Positions 1-11,620 of a DNA stretch of 64,000 nucleotides are shown piece by piece. A model generated the notes under the pieces. It did not search any database, was not told where the DNA came from, and was given only the letters and a program-made list of their open reading frames with translations. Within the stretch, counting starts at the first letter, position 1. Every line of letters starts with the position of its first letter. A program made the position numbers and the translations under genes. Source of the DNA: Nigrospora sphaerica (lineage: Eukaryota; Ascomycota; Sordariomycetes; Amphisphaeriales; Apiosporaceae); the NCBI GenBank assembly GCA_018287875.1, contig JAGVVL010000022.1, positions 4,650,001 to 4,714,000 of the forward strand. Direction: 5' to 3'.

Positions 1-70
1 CGCTGCCTCGCACCGCACTTGTCTACTCTCTAGCCTGCCATACCGAGATCGGGCTCAGCGTGCCCGCTTC

Positions 71-3000
71 CTAGCTGATAAGCTGATTCGCAAGCTGGAA
101 CATGCCCAGCCTTCCCGAGCGGAGTAGCCATCTTGCGATAATCCCAGCTTTTCCTGGCGTGTCTAGCATCCTGTCTGTGTCGATCGGCTCTCCTAGAGCT
201 TGGACGAGATGCTCTCGTCTTTCTCTCTCCCTTGGGCAGAAAACGAGGATATGTCGGACGGTCTCCCTGCCCTGACCGCAGACGCACCATGGGCTGTCGA
301 AGCCTGGAACCTTCCGCTTGAAAAGGAAGTCTCGCAGCCCAATCTTGCCAGTCCTCGCTTGGACGAGGATGGAGCTCTCTGCCTTATGGAGTCCCCTATG
401 GAGCTTAAGGACGTGCTTGTCTGGCGGCATCTTAGTTGCTGCCGGGGCTCGTGCTATTCGATTTTGCTACGTTTGTTGCCATCTCTGAAGCCAGTCTCTC
501 TCCTCAGCCTTGTGTGCTGAGTCTCCAGCTAGCCATTCGTCTAGCCACCTCTTACGATTAGGAGCGTCGGGGCCTTTCGGTCTACGCCGGCGAGTCGGTC
601 TTGTTAGGATCCATCTAGCTGCGCTATCACATCTCGCTTGGATGAGTGATGCGATACGCGGCTGTTGGAGCCTCTCTTCCGATGCCGCCACCCTTCTGTT
701 GAGCCACGTGTCTAAGGGGACACGTAGGCTTCCGTTTCTAGCACTGCGGCAGCCGTGGCTTTGAAAGCTCCTGTGACCTTTCGGAGGCACTCTGTTTGGA
801 CGTCGTTGAGTGCCTTGGCTCTGTTTTTCGAGATCTGGCGGTGCCACTCTGAAGCTCCATAACCTATCGCAGACCGTACGACCGCTGTATAGACTTGGCG
901 GGCTCGCTGGAGAGACGCGCCCCATGTCGAGCCGGCTATCCGGTCTAGGGCATAGACTTGCGTCGCCATCTTCTTCGATATCGACTGGATATGGACGTCC
1001 CAGAGGAGACGTCTATCCACCTGGATGCCAAGGACGCGGCAGGAGTCTTCTGGTTCGATTTCGTGACCTTCTAAGGCTATCTTTGTATCCGGACCTTTCC
1101 GTCTTCGAGAGAAGTGGACTAGGTGATATTTCTGGACTGCAAAGGTCATGCCGTGGCTGACTGCCCATTCTTTGCAGACCCTATGAGCAGCTTCTAGCCG
1201 CTCGCAGGTCTGCTCTGGGTTTAAGCCGAAGCCCACGAGGTTTGTGTCGTCTGCGAAGGCTATAGTAGCTATCCCTGGTACAGCGCGGAGGGCCTTGTAG
1301 AGACCGGCTGTATAAAGGCAGAAGAGGATAGGCGATAGGGGTGAGCCCTGCGGGACGCCTGCTGGGACTGGGATCTCGTCCGATTCCTGGCCATCGAAGA
1401 ACAGCGTAGTGGACCGGTTAGATAAGAAGCTTCGGATCCAGCTAATAGTCCATATAGGGACCCTCAGCGCTCGCAGGTTAGCGAGGAGCCTTCCATGGTC
1501 GACGGAGTCGAAAGCGCCTGAGATATCCAGCGATAAAAGGGTTGCTGCACCTCCATGTTTCCAGGCTGTGCGGACTAGGTCCGTTAGCAACCGTAAGGCT
1601 GTTTCCGTGGAGCGGCCTTTCCGGTTGCCCATCTGTTCGTCCGGGAGCAGCCCGTTTTCTTCCGCAAAGCTGGCTAGCCGTTGCGCCAGCAGGCTCTCGA
1701 TCACCTTCCCCATGGTGTTAAGTAGCGCGATAGGTCTCCATCCGCCGGCTTGGTGGTACTCGTTTAGCTGCTTTCCTGGTTTCCGGAGGATAACGGTCAC
1801 TGCTTTGCGGAACGCTGTTGGATAGTATCCTATACGCCAGCATGCTTCCGCTAGGGAGGCTAAGGCCTGGAAGAGGGGCTTTCCTAAGCGCTTAAGGAAT
1901 CCGTTCGGAAGCTGGTCTGGTCCGGGTGCTTTCCACTGGCCTGCCTTGCTTAAGACGTCTTGGACCTGCTCCGCTGTCACCTCGCTGTCGATGTCGAGAG
2001 GCGCTGCGAGCCGGTTTGTTATACGGAAGCCGGTATGCATGGCCTTAGGGAGAGGGTAAAACCTCTCCCGGAAGGCCTCCGTTTTCTCCTTATGGGTCGT
2101 TGCTTCGCCTCGCGGTGTATGAAGCGTGGGGACGGCTGGAGGTAGCGGCGGTGCGGCTCCTTCGGTTCTGGCCCATCTCGCGATGTTCCAGACGCCAGCT
2201 GGCTGGCTAGAGGCCTCGTGAAGCATGTTTCTCCAGGTCGCTGTCTTTACAGTGCGGATCGTTTTCTTTTTCGTAAGGGATGCTTGCCGAAGAGCTCGCC
2301 AGGCTGCGTCTGTCCTGTCGGATAGCCATGTTCGCTGGGCTCGTCTCTCCTCCTCTATAGCTTCTTTTGTTTCGTGGTTCCACTATGCCTTGCCTCTCCT
2401 CTTAGAGTGGCGGAGGGGGGCAACTAGGTCGGCTATCCGAGTTAGCTCCTTAGTTAACGTTTCGGTGTATCTATCGATTTCCCCGGTGTCTCGAGTAGCC
2501 CTGGCTGCGGAAGGTGTGTCGCCTCGGCCTTCGCTTGGTTATAGTCAGCTGTTTTCCAGCTGCGCCGTGGCTTGTTCTGGGGGTCGTTTTAAGGTCCAGC
2601 CACGCGTATCACCTGGGGGAGGTGATCGGATCCAGCATATGGGGCGTACCCGTCGTAGGCAGCTCGGAGATCGTCCGTGGCCCACGCCAGGTCGATCGTG
2701 GAGTCCATGCACCCTCTTCGAGTCCATGTCGGTGTTCCAAGGGGAGTGATAAGCTGGAGTCTCCAGGATTCTGCTAGCTGGAGTAGCTTATCGGCTGCCT
2801 TATAAGGTCGGACGTTGTGTCCTCCCCAGACAGGGTGGTGAACGTTAAAGTCTCCTACGAGGACTGTTCGTCTTAGCTGGGGACCGGTAAGGAGGGCTTC
2901 GATAGCTGGCAGGTCTGATCTGCTAATCGATCTAAGAGGAGGCGAGTATACGCAGATAACTGTTATAGGACCATCTGGTAGCTGGATCGTGATGTTGCAC

Positions 3001-3257
3001 CTATCTGATTGCGCCTTATAAGTCCACTGCGCTGGGGGGTGCTTCTTATTAATGTAAATGCAAGCTCTGCCTCCCTCGGCGGCATAGAGAAGGTAGTACA
3101 GAGAGGATCTCGGGCAGTAAGTGGTCGGCATGTGTGGGTTTCGCCAGGGCTCTTGGATAGCCAGGACGTCGTACTCTTCGGAGATGGCATCGACTGCCGG
3201 GATCTGTGCTTTCTTGCTTTTCTGCGTGTTCCAGTGTAGGATCCTTAGCGTTGTCAT
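71..3257 (-). pseudogene. ORF2 (endonuclease-reverse transcriptase) of F1 copy 1, frameshifted
   Basis: This ORF2 starts at the ATG at 3257. The endonuclease domain (3257-2589) carries ILHWNTQKS, QEPWRNP, GDFNVHHPVW and GSDHLP, the usual AP-endonuclease motifs. The reverse transcriptase (2226-712) has APGPDQLPNGF, RPIALLNTMGKVIE, LSLDISGAFDSVDH, GVPQGSPLSP and the catalytic FADD near 1250. The C-terminus (430-71) has CVCGQGRETVRHILVFC, a CCHC zinc motif typical of LINE ORF2 ends. The coding frame changes between 2589 and 2226 and again near 715, and a stop occurs at about 467, so the copy cannot make a full protein. No RNase H signature is visible between the RT and the zinc motif. Confidence 0.88.
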
Positions 3258-4611
3258 GGTCGAGCGTGGATGCTGTTTAGTGTTGACTCCGGTGTTTCGA
3301 CGTCCATGTTGTCTGTCTCTTCGTGGGTTCTGCTGCGGGCTCTGCCAGTGCTTCTAGTGCGGCAGCTGGTTGCTCGACGCTTTCGCGGCTGTACTATCTG
3401 CCAGTCCTCGGCTGTTGGCTTAGGGGTTCTTGCGAGGGCAGTGCGAATCCCTTCGGTCTCGTGACATAAGTAGCCTTGGCGATCTGGACCTGCTCCTGGC
3501 GGACTGGACACTCCTTAGACCACGCAGTGTGTGGTCCTCGGCATGCTGGACAGCAGTACCGGCTCTTATTCTCGGCTTCTGGGCATTCTTTATCGCCATG
3601 CTTTGTTGAAGAGCAGAGCCCGCACCTACGTGCGTGGCGGCAGACTCGGGCGATATGTCCATAGCGGTAGCAGTGGTAGCACTGCTTAAGCTGGGCTCCT
3701 TCGGCGAAGGGCTCGCATGGATAGTAGCCATACTGCCAAATAAGGCCGTCTCGGCATAGCTGTTCCGCTTGTTGAACCGTGGGTACTGCAATATATAGGG
3801 CCGTGACCTTCCTAGACGAGGTCTTAGCGTTGCGAGGGAGCTTGGCCTCTAGGACGTCGATCGGGCCGCCGGGCTGGTTCCGGAGTTGGACTCCTAGCTG
3901 CCCTTGGTTCGTCTCTATGGCCTCCTTGTTGATGCCATGGGCCACCACCAGGATCTTTCTCTTCTGGATAGAGGCGTTCTCTCCGAAGGCCTCGGTAGTC
4001 CAGGCCCGGTCGGTTTCCAGCTGTCGCTTCTCTTCTACTGTCTTGCAGGTAATAGCATAGTCTCCGCTGGGAAGCTTCCGTGCGGCTATTGCTGTTTCTT
4101 TACCTGTTGCTGCGTTAACTTTCCGCACGATCTCTTCGTAGGTGCGGCCTTCAGTTCCTGCGGCCTTGACCGTTACCTCCCGTTCGTGTCGAGGAGGCAG
4201 AGTCTTGGCTACCTGGGGGGCCCTAGGCGCTGTGGCGGCGGTAAGGGCAGTAGCGGCTGCAGCGTACGTCTTAGGAGCTTTAATTTCCTTATAGATAGCT
4301 TGCAGCGTGTTCTCGATAGCATTGATGCGTCTTTCGACGCTGGGCTGGTTGTCCGATTCCTTAGCCGCCGTCTCTAGGACCGGAATGGCGGCTTGAACTG
4401 CTGCGGCTAAGGCCGCAATGTTGACTTCACCAGCTAGGAAGCGTTTAAAGTCGTTTATAGTGCTGCGTATATCCTCTGGACTGCGTCCAGGTGTTGTAAT
4501 GCTGTCTGGCGATGGTGTTCTTGAGTCCGGAGGTGACGGCTCGGGGGGTGGGGCGGGCCTATGGCGGCTCCCACCACCCGCGCTTTGCCTCGAGGGTGGT
4601 GAATCGACCAT
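3254..4611 (-). pseudogene. ORF1 (gag-like, zinc-knuckle protein) of F1 copy 1
   Basis: This is the nucleic-acid-binding ORF1 of the F1 LINE. It begins MVDSPPSRQSAGGG and has a Pro/Ser/Thr-rich N-terminus of about 50 residues. A central conserved region contains RHEREVTVKAAGTEGRTYEEI. Near the C-terminus are cysteine/histidine knuckles (CYHCYRYGHIARVCRH, then CGLCSSTKHGDKEC and CPACRGPH), as in retroelement gag proteins that coat the RNA. Compared with copy 2 it lacks one T near 3430 (CCCCTAAGCC against CCCCTTAAGCC). This shifts the frame and ends the main reading frame at 3394. The original C-terminal tail (KPTAEDW...HARP) continues in another frame to the TGA at 3254-3256, which overlaps the ATG of ORF2. 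Confidence 0.85.
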
Positions 4612-4728
4612 TTCTAGGCTAAATGAAGCCCTAGGGACAGTTTCCGGGCTATCCGGTAGCTTATAGAGTCGTGGTTGTGAAGTTATCGCTATGTGGGGTC
4701 GGTTTCAAAAAAGTGTTTTTTCCGCTAT

Positions 4729-5046
4729 CGCGGTACGAGGGGAGACTAGACACTTATACTAGGCGGACCTAAGGATATCTGCCAGTGAATCTCAGCAGCA
4801 GAGAGATAGGCGCCTAGAAATAATCAGGTTTATCGGCAAGCACTGCTGTTAAGTATATTGGACCCTGTTATATTAGGTCGCAATAGCGCTTATAGAGGAG
4901 GACTAAGCTCCCGTGCTGAATAAAGAACGGTGGCTGGCAATAAGAGCCTGATGTGACGGCGCTGGCGACTGTACGGTGATAGGGCAGGCGGGGGACACTG
5001 GCAGAAGGGAGGGTCTGTGCGTCTCAGGGTACTTAGATGGGAGCCC
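4729..5046. other. Short segment between F1 and F3, with a Gypsy LTR fragment
   Basis: There is no gene here. Positions 4953-5037 match the first part of the 197-bp LTR found at 62428-62624 (opposite strand). Shared stretches include TGTGACGGCGCTGG, GGACACTGGCAGAAG and CTCAGGGTACTTAGAT. The match stops where an ATA trinucleotide run begins at 5048. I read this as an LTR remnant interrupted by the adjacent LINE. Positions 4729-4952 show nothing that I recognise. Confidence 0.55.
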
Positions 5047-5929
5047 ATAATAATAATAATTGTTTTACGTTATAGGTGGCTACAAAGCAGCCACAACCTC
5101 CCGAGGGGTATAGGACGTGGCTAGCTAGTTTCCGGTACATACGCCCTTCTTTCTATAGAAGCCAAATTATATCTCTAGGACTTAACATATCGCAGTCGGT
5201 GGTCGCTATAGTCCGATCCTCCCTACTTATTTCTTCGTTTCTTAGCCCTTGCTGAGTGTCTTTATTCCGTTATCGTTGGTGGCCACTAGTTAACAGACTC
5301 TTTTTTAGACCCTTACAGTCTTCGTGCTGTCGTTACTATCGCCTGTGGGATGATAATCTTTAATTCTTCACCTTCTTTGTCTCTCGAGTCGTATATATCC
5401 GCTGCTACGTACTCCACTTATTTCTTAATGTAGCACTATTCTCCTACCTCCTTAAAGGGAGGGCAGATCTAGTCGAAATACTGCGTCGTTTAGCAGAACT
5501 TTTAAAACTCGAGCGGGTTCTATATAAGCCATGCCTAGTAGGTGTCTCGGCGAGTCGAGCTAGTTAGTTCAAGCCTATATAGTTGTATTAGCCAGCTGTC
5601 CTCTAGCTATTCCGTCCTGTCCTGTCTTTTTTCCGGCTTCGGGGGTCGGGGCTACGTGTGTATCGTGGAGCGCAGCGTATAGCAGTGTACCATATGCTGC
5701 GGCCCCTTCTCCTATCGCCTGTGTGTATAAGAGGTACATAAACAGTATACTTCGGCTTCCCGGTGGTTATAGCAGTCGTGGTACCACTTAAAGTCGCCGT
5801 AAGCTAAGAGCACGCCGAGGTACTATCCGAGGACTTTTCTCTTTAATATGAGGGCCTTCAGGCACTTACCCGGGTTATACTTTATCCTTACTGTAAGGAA
5901 ATAGCTTAGTATATTTGTATTCTCGTGTG

Positions 5930-8900
5930 TCCACTATTTCATGGCCTGCTCCTGGATTCGTTATTTAGCTATTGCCTTAATCCCGGCGGCTATCGCCGCG
6001 ACGCCGGGGTCCCGGGGCCCTTTCTCCGCACCTGCCTTCGCGAGTTTATCTGCGGCCTCGTTCCCTGCGATGCCTATGTGTCCCGGGCTTTATTTAATGG
6101 TGATATCGTGGTCTACGGTAATCCAGTGGATAGCCACGAAAACCCACTGGGATATTATAGGCGCGTCCTTCTAGGCACCCCAGATTATAGCTATGTTATC
6201 GATATAGAGGGTGATAAGGGCGTTAAGGTAAAGGTTAATAGCTCTCTCGAGCCTATATAGCGCCCCGAGAGCTTCTATATTGTACACTATGCTATAAATA
6301 TTAAGAGCACCTTACTTTTTTACAACCCTCTACTGCCCTTTATAAATTATATAGCTATACCCGATCCCCTCCTTTATCCGGGACCCGTTTAAGAAAACTT
6401 TGATATCTTATAAGGCTTATTTAGCGAACCAGGCCTGGAAGGCAGCTGCTATATCTTCCTTTTTAACCCCGCTTATAAGATCTTATCTCGAGCCTGTAGG
6501 GAACCGTAGGGTGTAAAGTAGCGGCCGCTAAGCCAGGGGAAGTAGTGCGGCTATATATTATAATATAGTCAGCGCCCTTTAAACCCTTGCCTCTTTTCTT
6601 AACGGGCGTATCTTCCTTAGTTCTGCCTAGCTAACTAGGACGTGTCCTATATATGCTGTCTGTAGCCTATATACGAACCGAAGCCTCGCCTTATCTAATG
6701 TAATCTGTGCTATAGGAAGTCCGCTCACGCCGAAAAGTGCGTCCATAAGGAAGGTCCTCTAAACCGGCAGTACGCCCTATATTGCCTTTACTAGCGCTTT
6801 CTAGATCAGTTGGATATGTCCTTAAAGGCGTATGCTAGTATGCCCCGGCCCTAACTTATGCTTATCCTTTGCTGGTACTGTCCTGCCCTTATACCACGCC
6901 TCGCTGCTATATAGCGCTACCGGTAGTAGGATAGTCTGGACCGCTTTATAAAGGCTGTCGGCTGGCGGTCCTCGGTTTATAGCCGCTATAGACTTAATAT
7001 GGTTCGCAATTTTTATAGCCTTTGTAGCTCGGATCTCGATATGCCGCTTAAATTTAAGCTTCCTATTGAAATACACTCCGAGCTATTATAAGACTAGCAT
7101 GGCCTGTGGCTAACTCGCCGCGTTTGTGCTGTCGGGTGTCTCTACTAGCAGCGTTGCTTAGATTACTATATCGCTATATAGCTTAATTAATGGGTTCGTT
7201 TTCTCCGGGCCTCTGGTAAAGTGTATCGCTTCGATCTTCTTTAGCGCGAAGGAGATCCTGTTCTCTTCGCTGTACTTGAGAATCTTATTAACCTCCTTCT
7301 CGGCTGCTTGCGCGCTTTCCTCGATTGTCTTCCCGAATATAAGGACGGCGATGTCGTCTACGTAGCCCCATCGGTGTAGGTTAGCGCCGACGAGCTCGCA
7401 TAGGTAAAGCGTGTATAGTATCGGCGATTAAGGCAAGCCCTATGGCGTGCCGTATAGCACGTCTCGTGCCTCCGTGGTCGCCTCCTTTAAGCGCGTCACC
7501 ACCCTTCGGTTAATAAGGAAACTATCTGTGAGCCGGATCGCCTTAGGCTGCCACCCTTGCTTCGTTATCCTACTTAGGAGCCTGTTATTTAATAGAGCGT
7601 TAAACGCGCCTTAGATGTCTAACGTGACCAGTGTTGCCTTAATACAGTTATGTAGCACTAAGTTAATGTCGTGTGTTAAGCTCGCTATTAAGTTTATTAC
7701 CGACTGCTTCGGCACCGCGCCCGCGTGCTATAGGCTAATAAGCCCGGCTTATAGTGCTGTCTATACTATCCTTTTAGCGACAAGTCTCTCGAGGCCTTTT
7801 CCTAGGTAAGATAGTAGGGCAATCGGTCGCCAGGCTTAGTATATGCTAAAGTCGGTCTTTTCGACCTTTAGTAACATTATAACTTCGGCCTCCTTCTAGG
7901 CCTCTAGGAAGACCCCGTGCTCTAGGCACTTTTAAATCAGCTGCCAGTGGTACTCCCTTATCGCGGGCTAGACCGCCTTTAGATATACTACTGTGATGGC
8001 GTCTATACTAGGCGATATAAAGGAGACCCCGATTATATACTTCTCAGGTTCTTTTAAGGTAACTGTCGTAGCCTATAAAAGTATGCCTAATATTTCTATC
8101 GTTTCCGCTTACAGTAGGTCGTCGCTTAAATCGAATCGAAAGAGGATAACGTTGGTTAAGTAGTTAGCCTTCTTTACCCCCTGTTTAATTATCCGCTCTC
8201 CGTCTTATAAAAGGGGCGCCCTTATTTTCTGGTTTCCCTTATACTAGTTTACCACCTTATATAGGCCCTTATTGTCTTTCACGTTATCGATATAGCTACG
8301 CTAATAATTCTGCTTCGCTTTTCGGACCGCTGTTAAGAAGTTTCGGCGGGCTGGGCTATCCGTGCTGTCCTCTTCCGCCCACCTATAGTCCCTCCACGCC
8401 TGGTTCGTCTCCTCGGTCCACCACAATGCCGACTTGCCTCTTATACGGTAGGTCCGGCTTACCGCTTTAATATAGTCTTGTAGTATACTAGAGAGCGCCT
8501 AAGCGGCTGCATTAATATCGTCCTCCGCGTCCGCCGTCCCAAGTGGCGGGAGTGTGTGTGCCCTGGCCTTAGCTAGATCGCGAAGTCTCTTTAGGTCCTT
8601 CTCAGCGATCTTTTACTGTCGGGACTCTTCTAAGGGCGTCTTAGTGCCTTAGCCCGGGAGTTGGATCTTAAGGGGGTAGTGGTCGGACCTGCAGGCGAGT
8701 TCTATCGCGACCCGGCTCTCCGCGAAGGGGAGGTTAGAGAAGGGGAGGTTAGAGAAGGGAAGGTCGATCACGCGTCCTTATTTATGTGTAGCCTCGCCGG
8801 GTTTGCCGATATAGCTCATGCTTGTTCGGGCGGACCATTCTGTGAGCCGCCCTCCGCTATGTTCCGACCGGTTTCCGGTATCCCAGTCCGGGTGCGAGGC

Positions 8901-9355
8901 GTTCGCGTCCCCAGCTGCTATATATTTCGCAGAGGGGATCAGTGTTATAAGGTACCTTAAAACATACTCCGTATAGGGCGCCCGGTAGTAAGTAAGGTAG
9001 TCTACCTCGTTTACCTCGAGTTATAGGAAGTCTCTCAGGTGCACTACTTCTTTCTATTCGATACGGAGCCCCGCGCTTTATCTTATGTATATTATCACCC
9101 ACAGTTGGCTTTCCTTTTTCGTATCCTAGACCTTAGCTAGTCCGAATATATTGTACCTTAGGTGGGTCTATATAAGGGTGTTTCCTTACTTCGAGATCCA
9201 TAGTTCTATAACTATAATCACGTTTATCTCCTTTATCTAGTAGCGTTAAAGGAAGGCGAGGTATATACCTATCGCCTTATTCGTATTATAAATAGTAACC
9301 TAAATAGCTTTTAATAATAGCGGGCTATAGCGTTATCGGTGCCCCCTACTTATTA
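5930..9355 (-). pseudogene. ORF2 (endonuclease, RT, RNase H) of F3, RIP-degraded
   Basis: Degraded domains can be followed in order. Endonuclease residues YIRQSAGLRIE (with one stop in place of Gln) lie around 9,050. An RT-to-C-terminal segment with LKFKRHIEIRATKA and EAWYKGRT lies at 6860-7076. RNase H ends with PGHIGIAGNEAADKLAKAGA near 6,000-6,080, the classic RNase H 3' motif. The EAWYKGR box is shared with the F2 LINEs (EAWYKGRTKTRK), so F3 and F2 are related but distinct families. Dozens of in-frame stops make it non-functional. Confidence 0.75.
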
Positions 9356-11061
9356 GCTTCCGATAAGTGGGTGGTTTCGAGGTTAAACTCGTTCGCGAGC
9401 TTATCCTATATCTTACCTGCCGCTTAACCTAAATGTTGGCTACTTAGTGTAACTTTCGTTACCCTGTTTAAGCGTGTCGTGACCCCGAGGGCTGAGATTA
9501 TCCGCTACGCCTACATTAATGCCTTTATCGCTAAGTGAGAGCTCTATATAGCTGCTATAATAGTGTCCTGTATATCCTTTAAGGACATAGTAGTGAGCAC
9601 TTTAACGTCGTCTATCTTATTGTCCTCGGTGGTGGTCTCCGTTAATAAGACTGTGGGTCCTTTAAACGCCGTCCCTTCCGTATTAGGTTCCTTAATAGGT
9701 GCCCCTGCAGCGTTAAGCTTATCCCCTATTAGCGTAGCTAGTCGCTTATTCCCCTTCCTTTGCTGTTTCCTTTATAAAGGGGGATTGTTATTAAAGTTTA
9801 AGGAAAAGGCGGGGGTGGTATCCTTTATATCTGTGTTTATCTCGGCGTACTTCTATACCCCTGCCTTCTTGATCGCCTTAATTCGGGCTTAGCTTAGTGG
9901 GATCACTATTCCGTTCTCCCTTTAGGGCTTGCAGGGGCAGTTTTCGTGGTTGGCTAAGTAGGGGCTGTGGTAGTTAGCGCACTTCGCTAGCTACGTGCAC
10001 TTGTTTTACTTAAGTGGCGTGTGTCGGTCTTTACGTTCGCCGCAGTTCTTATATAGCGCCTTTCTACTGTAGTAATGGGGGGTGTGGTACCCTTGGTATC
10101 CCGGGTTATAGCGGACTACCTAGTTCTGCTTATCGACTTTACATGCTACATCGCTTATCTTGAATAGCCGGAACCTCCGAACCGTCTCTTAGAAGGCCAC
10201 TACCTATGTGGCGTCTCCCGTCTCCGGATTCACCCTATGCCGGGATAAGTGAGCGTCTATTAAGCTAGCCCCGGTTTAGTCTCGGGCTTCGGCTAGTACT
10301 ATATCTGAGGTGATAGTAATAGGCCCGCCTGTATCCGGGTTGGGGATAATCGCTAGCACTTTTAGGACCATATATATGACCTATTCTTTTAGGATATCGA
10401 CTGCTAAAGCGCTTAACGTGGCTTAAATAATAACCATATTCTCGGGCTCGAGTAGCTATCCCGGATTTCCATATTCGCCGTTTTAATAGCCTATTCTATA
10501 TTTATACAGTTAATAAACCGGATTATCCAGCTGTCTAGCTTAAGCTTACGGGTTAAGGCTAGCTTAGCTATATAGGGGGGTATATATAGTTGCTGCCCTG
10601 CTATTTGGATAAGAATCCGGGTGTCTTCCCTATTCGTTTCCTTAACAGGGGCCGGCAGCTTAGCCTTTCCCGCTCTCTATACTGGGGGCGCTCCTAACAG
10701 CGTTTGTTACTCGGCGCGACCTTTCCTTGCTACGGAGGCGTACGATGTCGATATTTCCAAGTCGGTTGTAAGGTGTGTATCCGAGTCGGCCGCGTGTTAA
10801 GTGCTTGCTAATTATATACTGCTCGCTTAAGGCAGCGCGTTTATTATCGCGCCGCTGTTAGCTATAAAAGCCGTGATTTATAAGTGCGCTACTAAGTCCT
10901 TTATATACTAGGCGATTAGCCTATGCTAGTTTAACTTCGTTGCTATATTAAATTGTTCTTAAAGCGTGTTTAATATATTAACGATTGCGGTCACTATCTC
11001 CTAGTGGATCCTTATATTCCTTTCGATAGTCGCCTATTCGGAGTCGAATAGGCTGCGTAGT

Positions 11062-11393
11062 TGTGAGAGGCTGAGCCTTGAAGCACTATCGAAGGGGCCA
11101 AATGCTGTTTATTTTCTAGATGGGAAAGAGAGAAGAGAACCGTCTTCAGGAGGCCGGGCGCAGCGTCTCGTTAAATCTTGCGAGACTGGACCGGAACGTT
11201 CGGATAGGAACGTTCGGACCGGAACGTTCGGATCGGAACGTTCGGATCGCTTGCTCAGCTCCCCCCCTCCTAGGTCTTGACCACTAGCCTGGCGTTCGAA
11301 TGGAGAGACCTACTCGGAGCCACATGTGAGGGGTTCGTGAGACGCTCAGGCCAGGTGCGCCTGAGCCTATCTCCCAGGTCCCAACCTGTAACA
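11062..11393 (+). repeat. Solo LTR (332 bp) inserted in the F3 ORF1
   Basis: The element begins TGTGAGAGGCTG and ends CCTGTAACA, so it has TGT...ACA termini. It is flanked by a perfect 5-bp duplication GTAGT (11057-11061 and 11394-11398). A near-identical 330-bp copy lies inverted at 63071-63400 with its own duplication. The body carries a block of GAACGTTC repeats at 11191-11249. It is GC-rich and shows little RIP damage, unlike the LINE around it. No internal retrotransposon sequence accompanies it, so it is a solo LTR left by LTR-LTR recombination. Confidence 0.9.
11191..11249. repeat. Short tandem repeat, palindromic GAACGTTC core, four units
   Basis: Four adjacent units of about 14-15 bp have the form CGGAACGTTCGGAT, each containing the palindrome GAACGTTC. 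The same array is conserved in the other solo LTR at about 63212-63270. By its position inside an LTR it may be a transcription-factor-binding enhancer in U3, but this is inference. Confidence 0.8.
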
Positions 11394-11620
11394 GTAGTCT
11401 CGAGTCCCTATCGGCAGCGGTATCTTTTCTAGGTAGGTTCGGTAGGGGTCGGATATCGTGGGTCCTCGCCTTCTTCGGCTGCTGTAGGGTCGTCGCCCGC
11501 GTGGGCATGTCGGTGGCCGTTGTGGCGGTATACGGTTGGTCGGGTGCCGCGGCTTAACGCGACGGCGTGGCGGGGCTTATCCGGTGAGGCCTTCCGGCGG
11601 TCGCATGCGACTATCTGAAT

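Larger units (their letters stand above)
1..4728 (-). mobile_element. Non-LTR retrotransposon (LINE), family F1, copy 1
   Basis: This is a LINE read on the minus strand, running from its 5' UTR near 4728 to the left edge of the window. It has a gag-like ORF1 with zinc knuckles, followed by an ORF2 with an apurinic endonuclease, a reverse transcriptase and a C-terminal zinc-binding motif. I see no RNase H domain. The element is nearly co-linear with the plus-strand copy at 20446-25290, and its 5' part is shared with 49379-50341. Its 3' tail lies outside the window. It is the least mutated of the three copies, with only a few frameshifts and one clear stop. The domain order resembles fungal LINEs of the Tad1/I-like groups, but the clade is my inference. 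Confidence 0.9.
9360..11508 (-). pseudogene. ORF1 (gag-like) of F3, split by a solo LTR
   Basis: The reading frame starts around MPTRATTLQQPKKART at 11508 and runs to RDSRL, where the solo LTR begins. Removing the LTR and one copy of its 5-bp target duplication continues the same frame as RSLFDSE, a stop, then ATIERN. Further down are PETGDAT and the zinc-knuckle region, which is homologous to 36835-37089. Many TAA/TAG codons interrupt it. The protein would have been the RNA-binding ORF1 product of the LINE. Confidence 0.75.
5047..11620 (-). mobile_element. Heavily mutated non-LTR retrotransposon, family F3
   Basis: This full-length-looking LINE lies on the minus strand. Its order from right to left is ORF1 (zinc knuckles around 9,930-10,090), endonuclease (about 8.7-9.35 kb), reverse transcriptase (about 6.8-8.6 kb) and RNase H (about 5.95-6.4 kb). 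Stops are extremely frequent, and TA dinucleotides are abundant, as expected from strong RIP. The 3' boundary at about 5047 is inferred from the ATA/TAT trinucleotide run there; the 5' end near 11620 is approximate. A fragment of the same family with far fewer mutations occurs at 35889-37089. A solo LTR (11062-11393) is inserted in ORF1. Confidence 0.8.

Noticed and set aside
11191..11249. CRISPR-like array
   Set aside because: The units are directly adjacent without spacers, palindromic and only four in number, inside an LTR of a fungal genome. It is not a CRISPR array.
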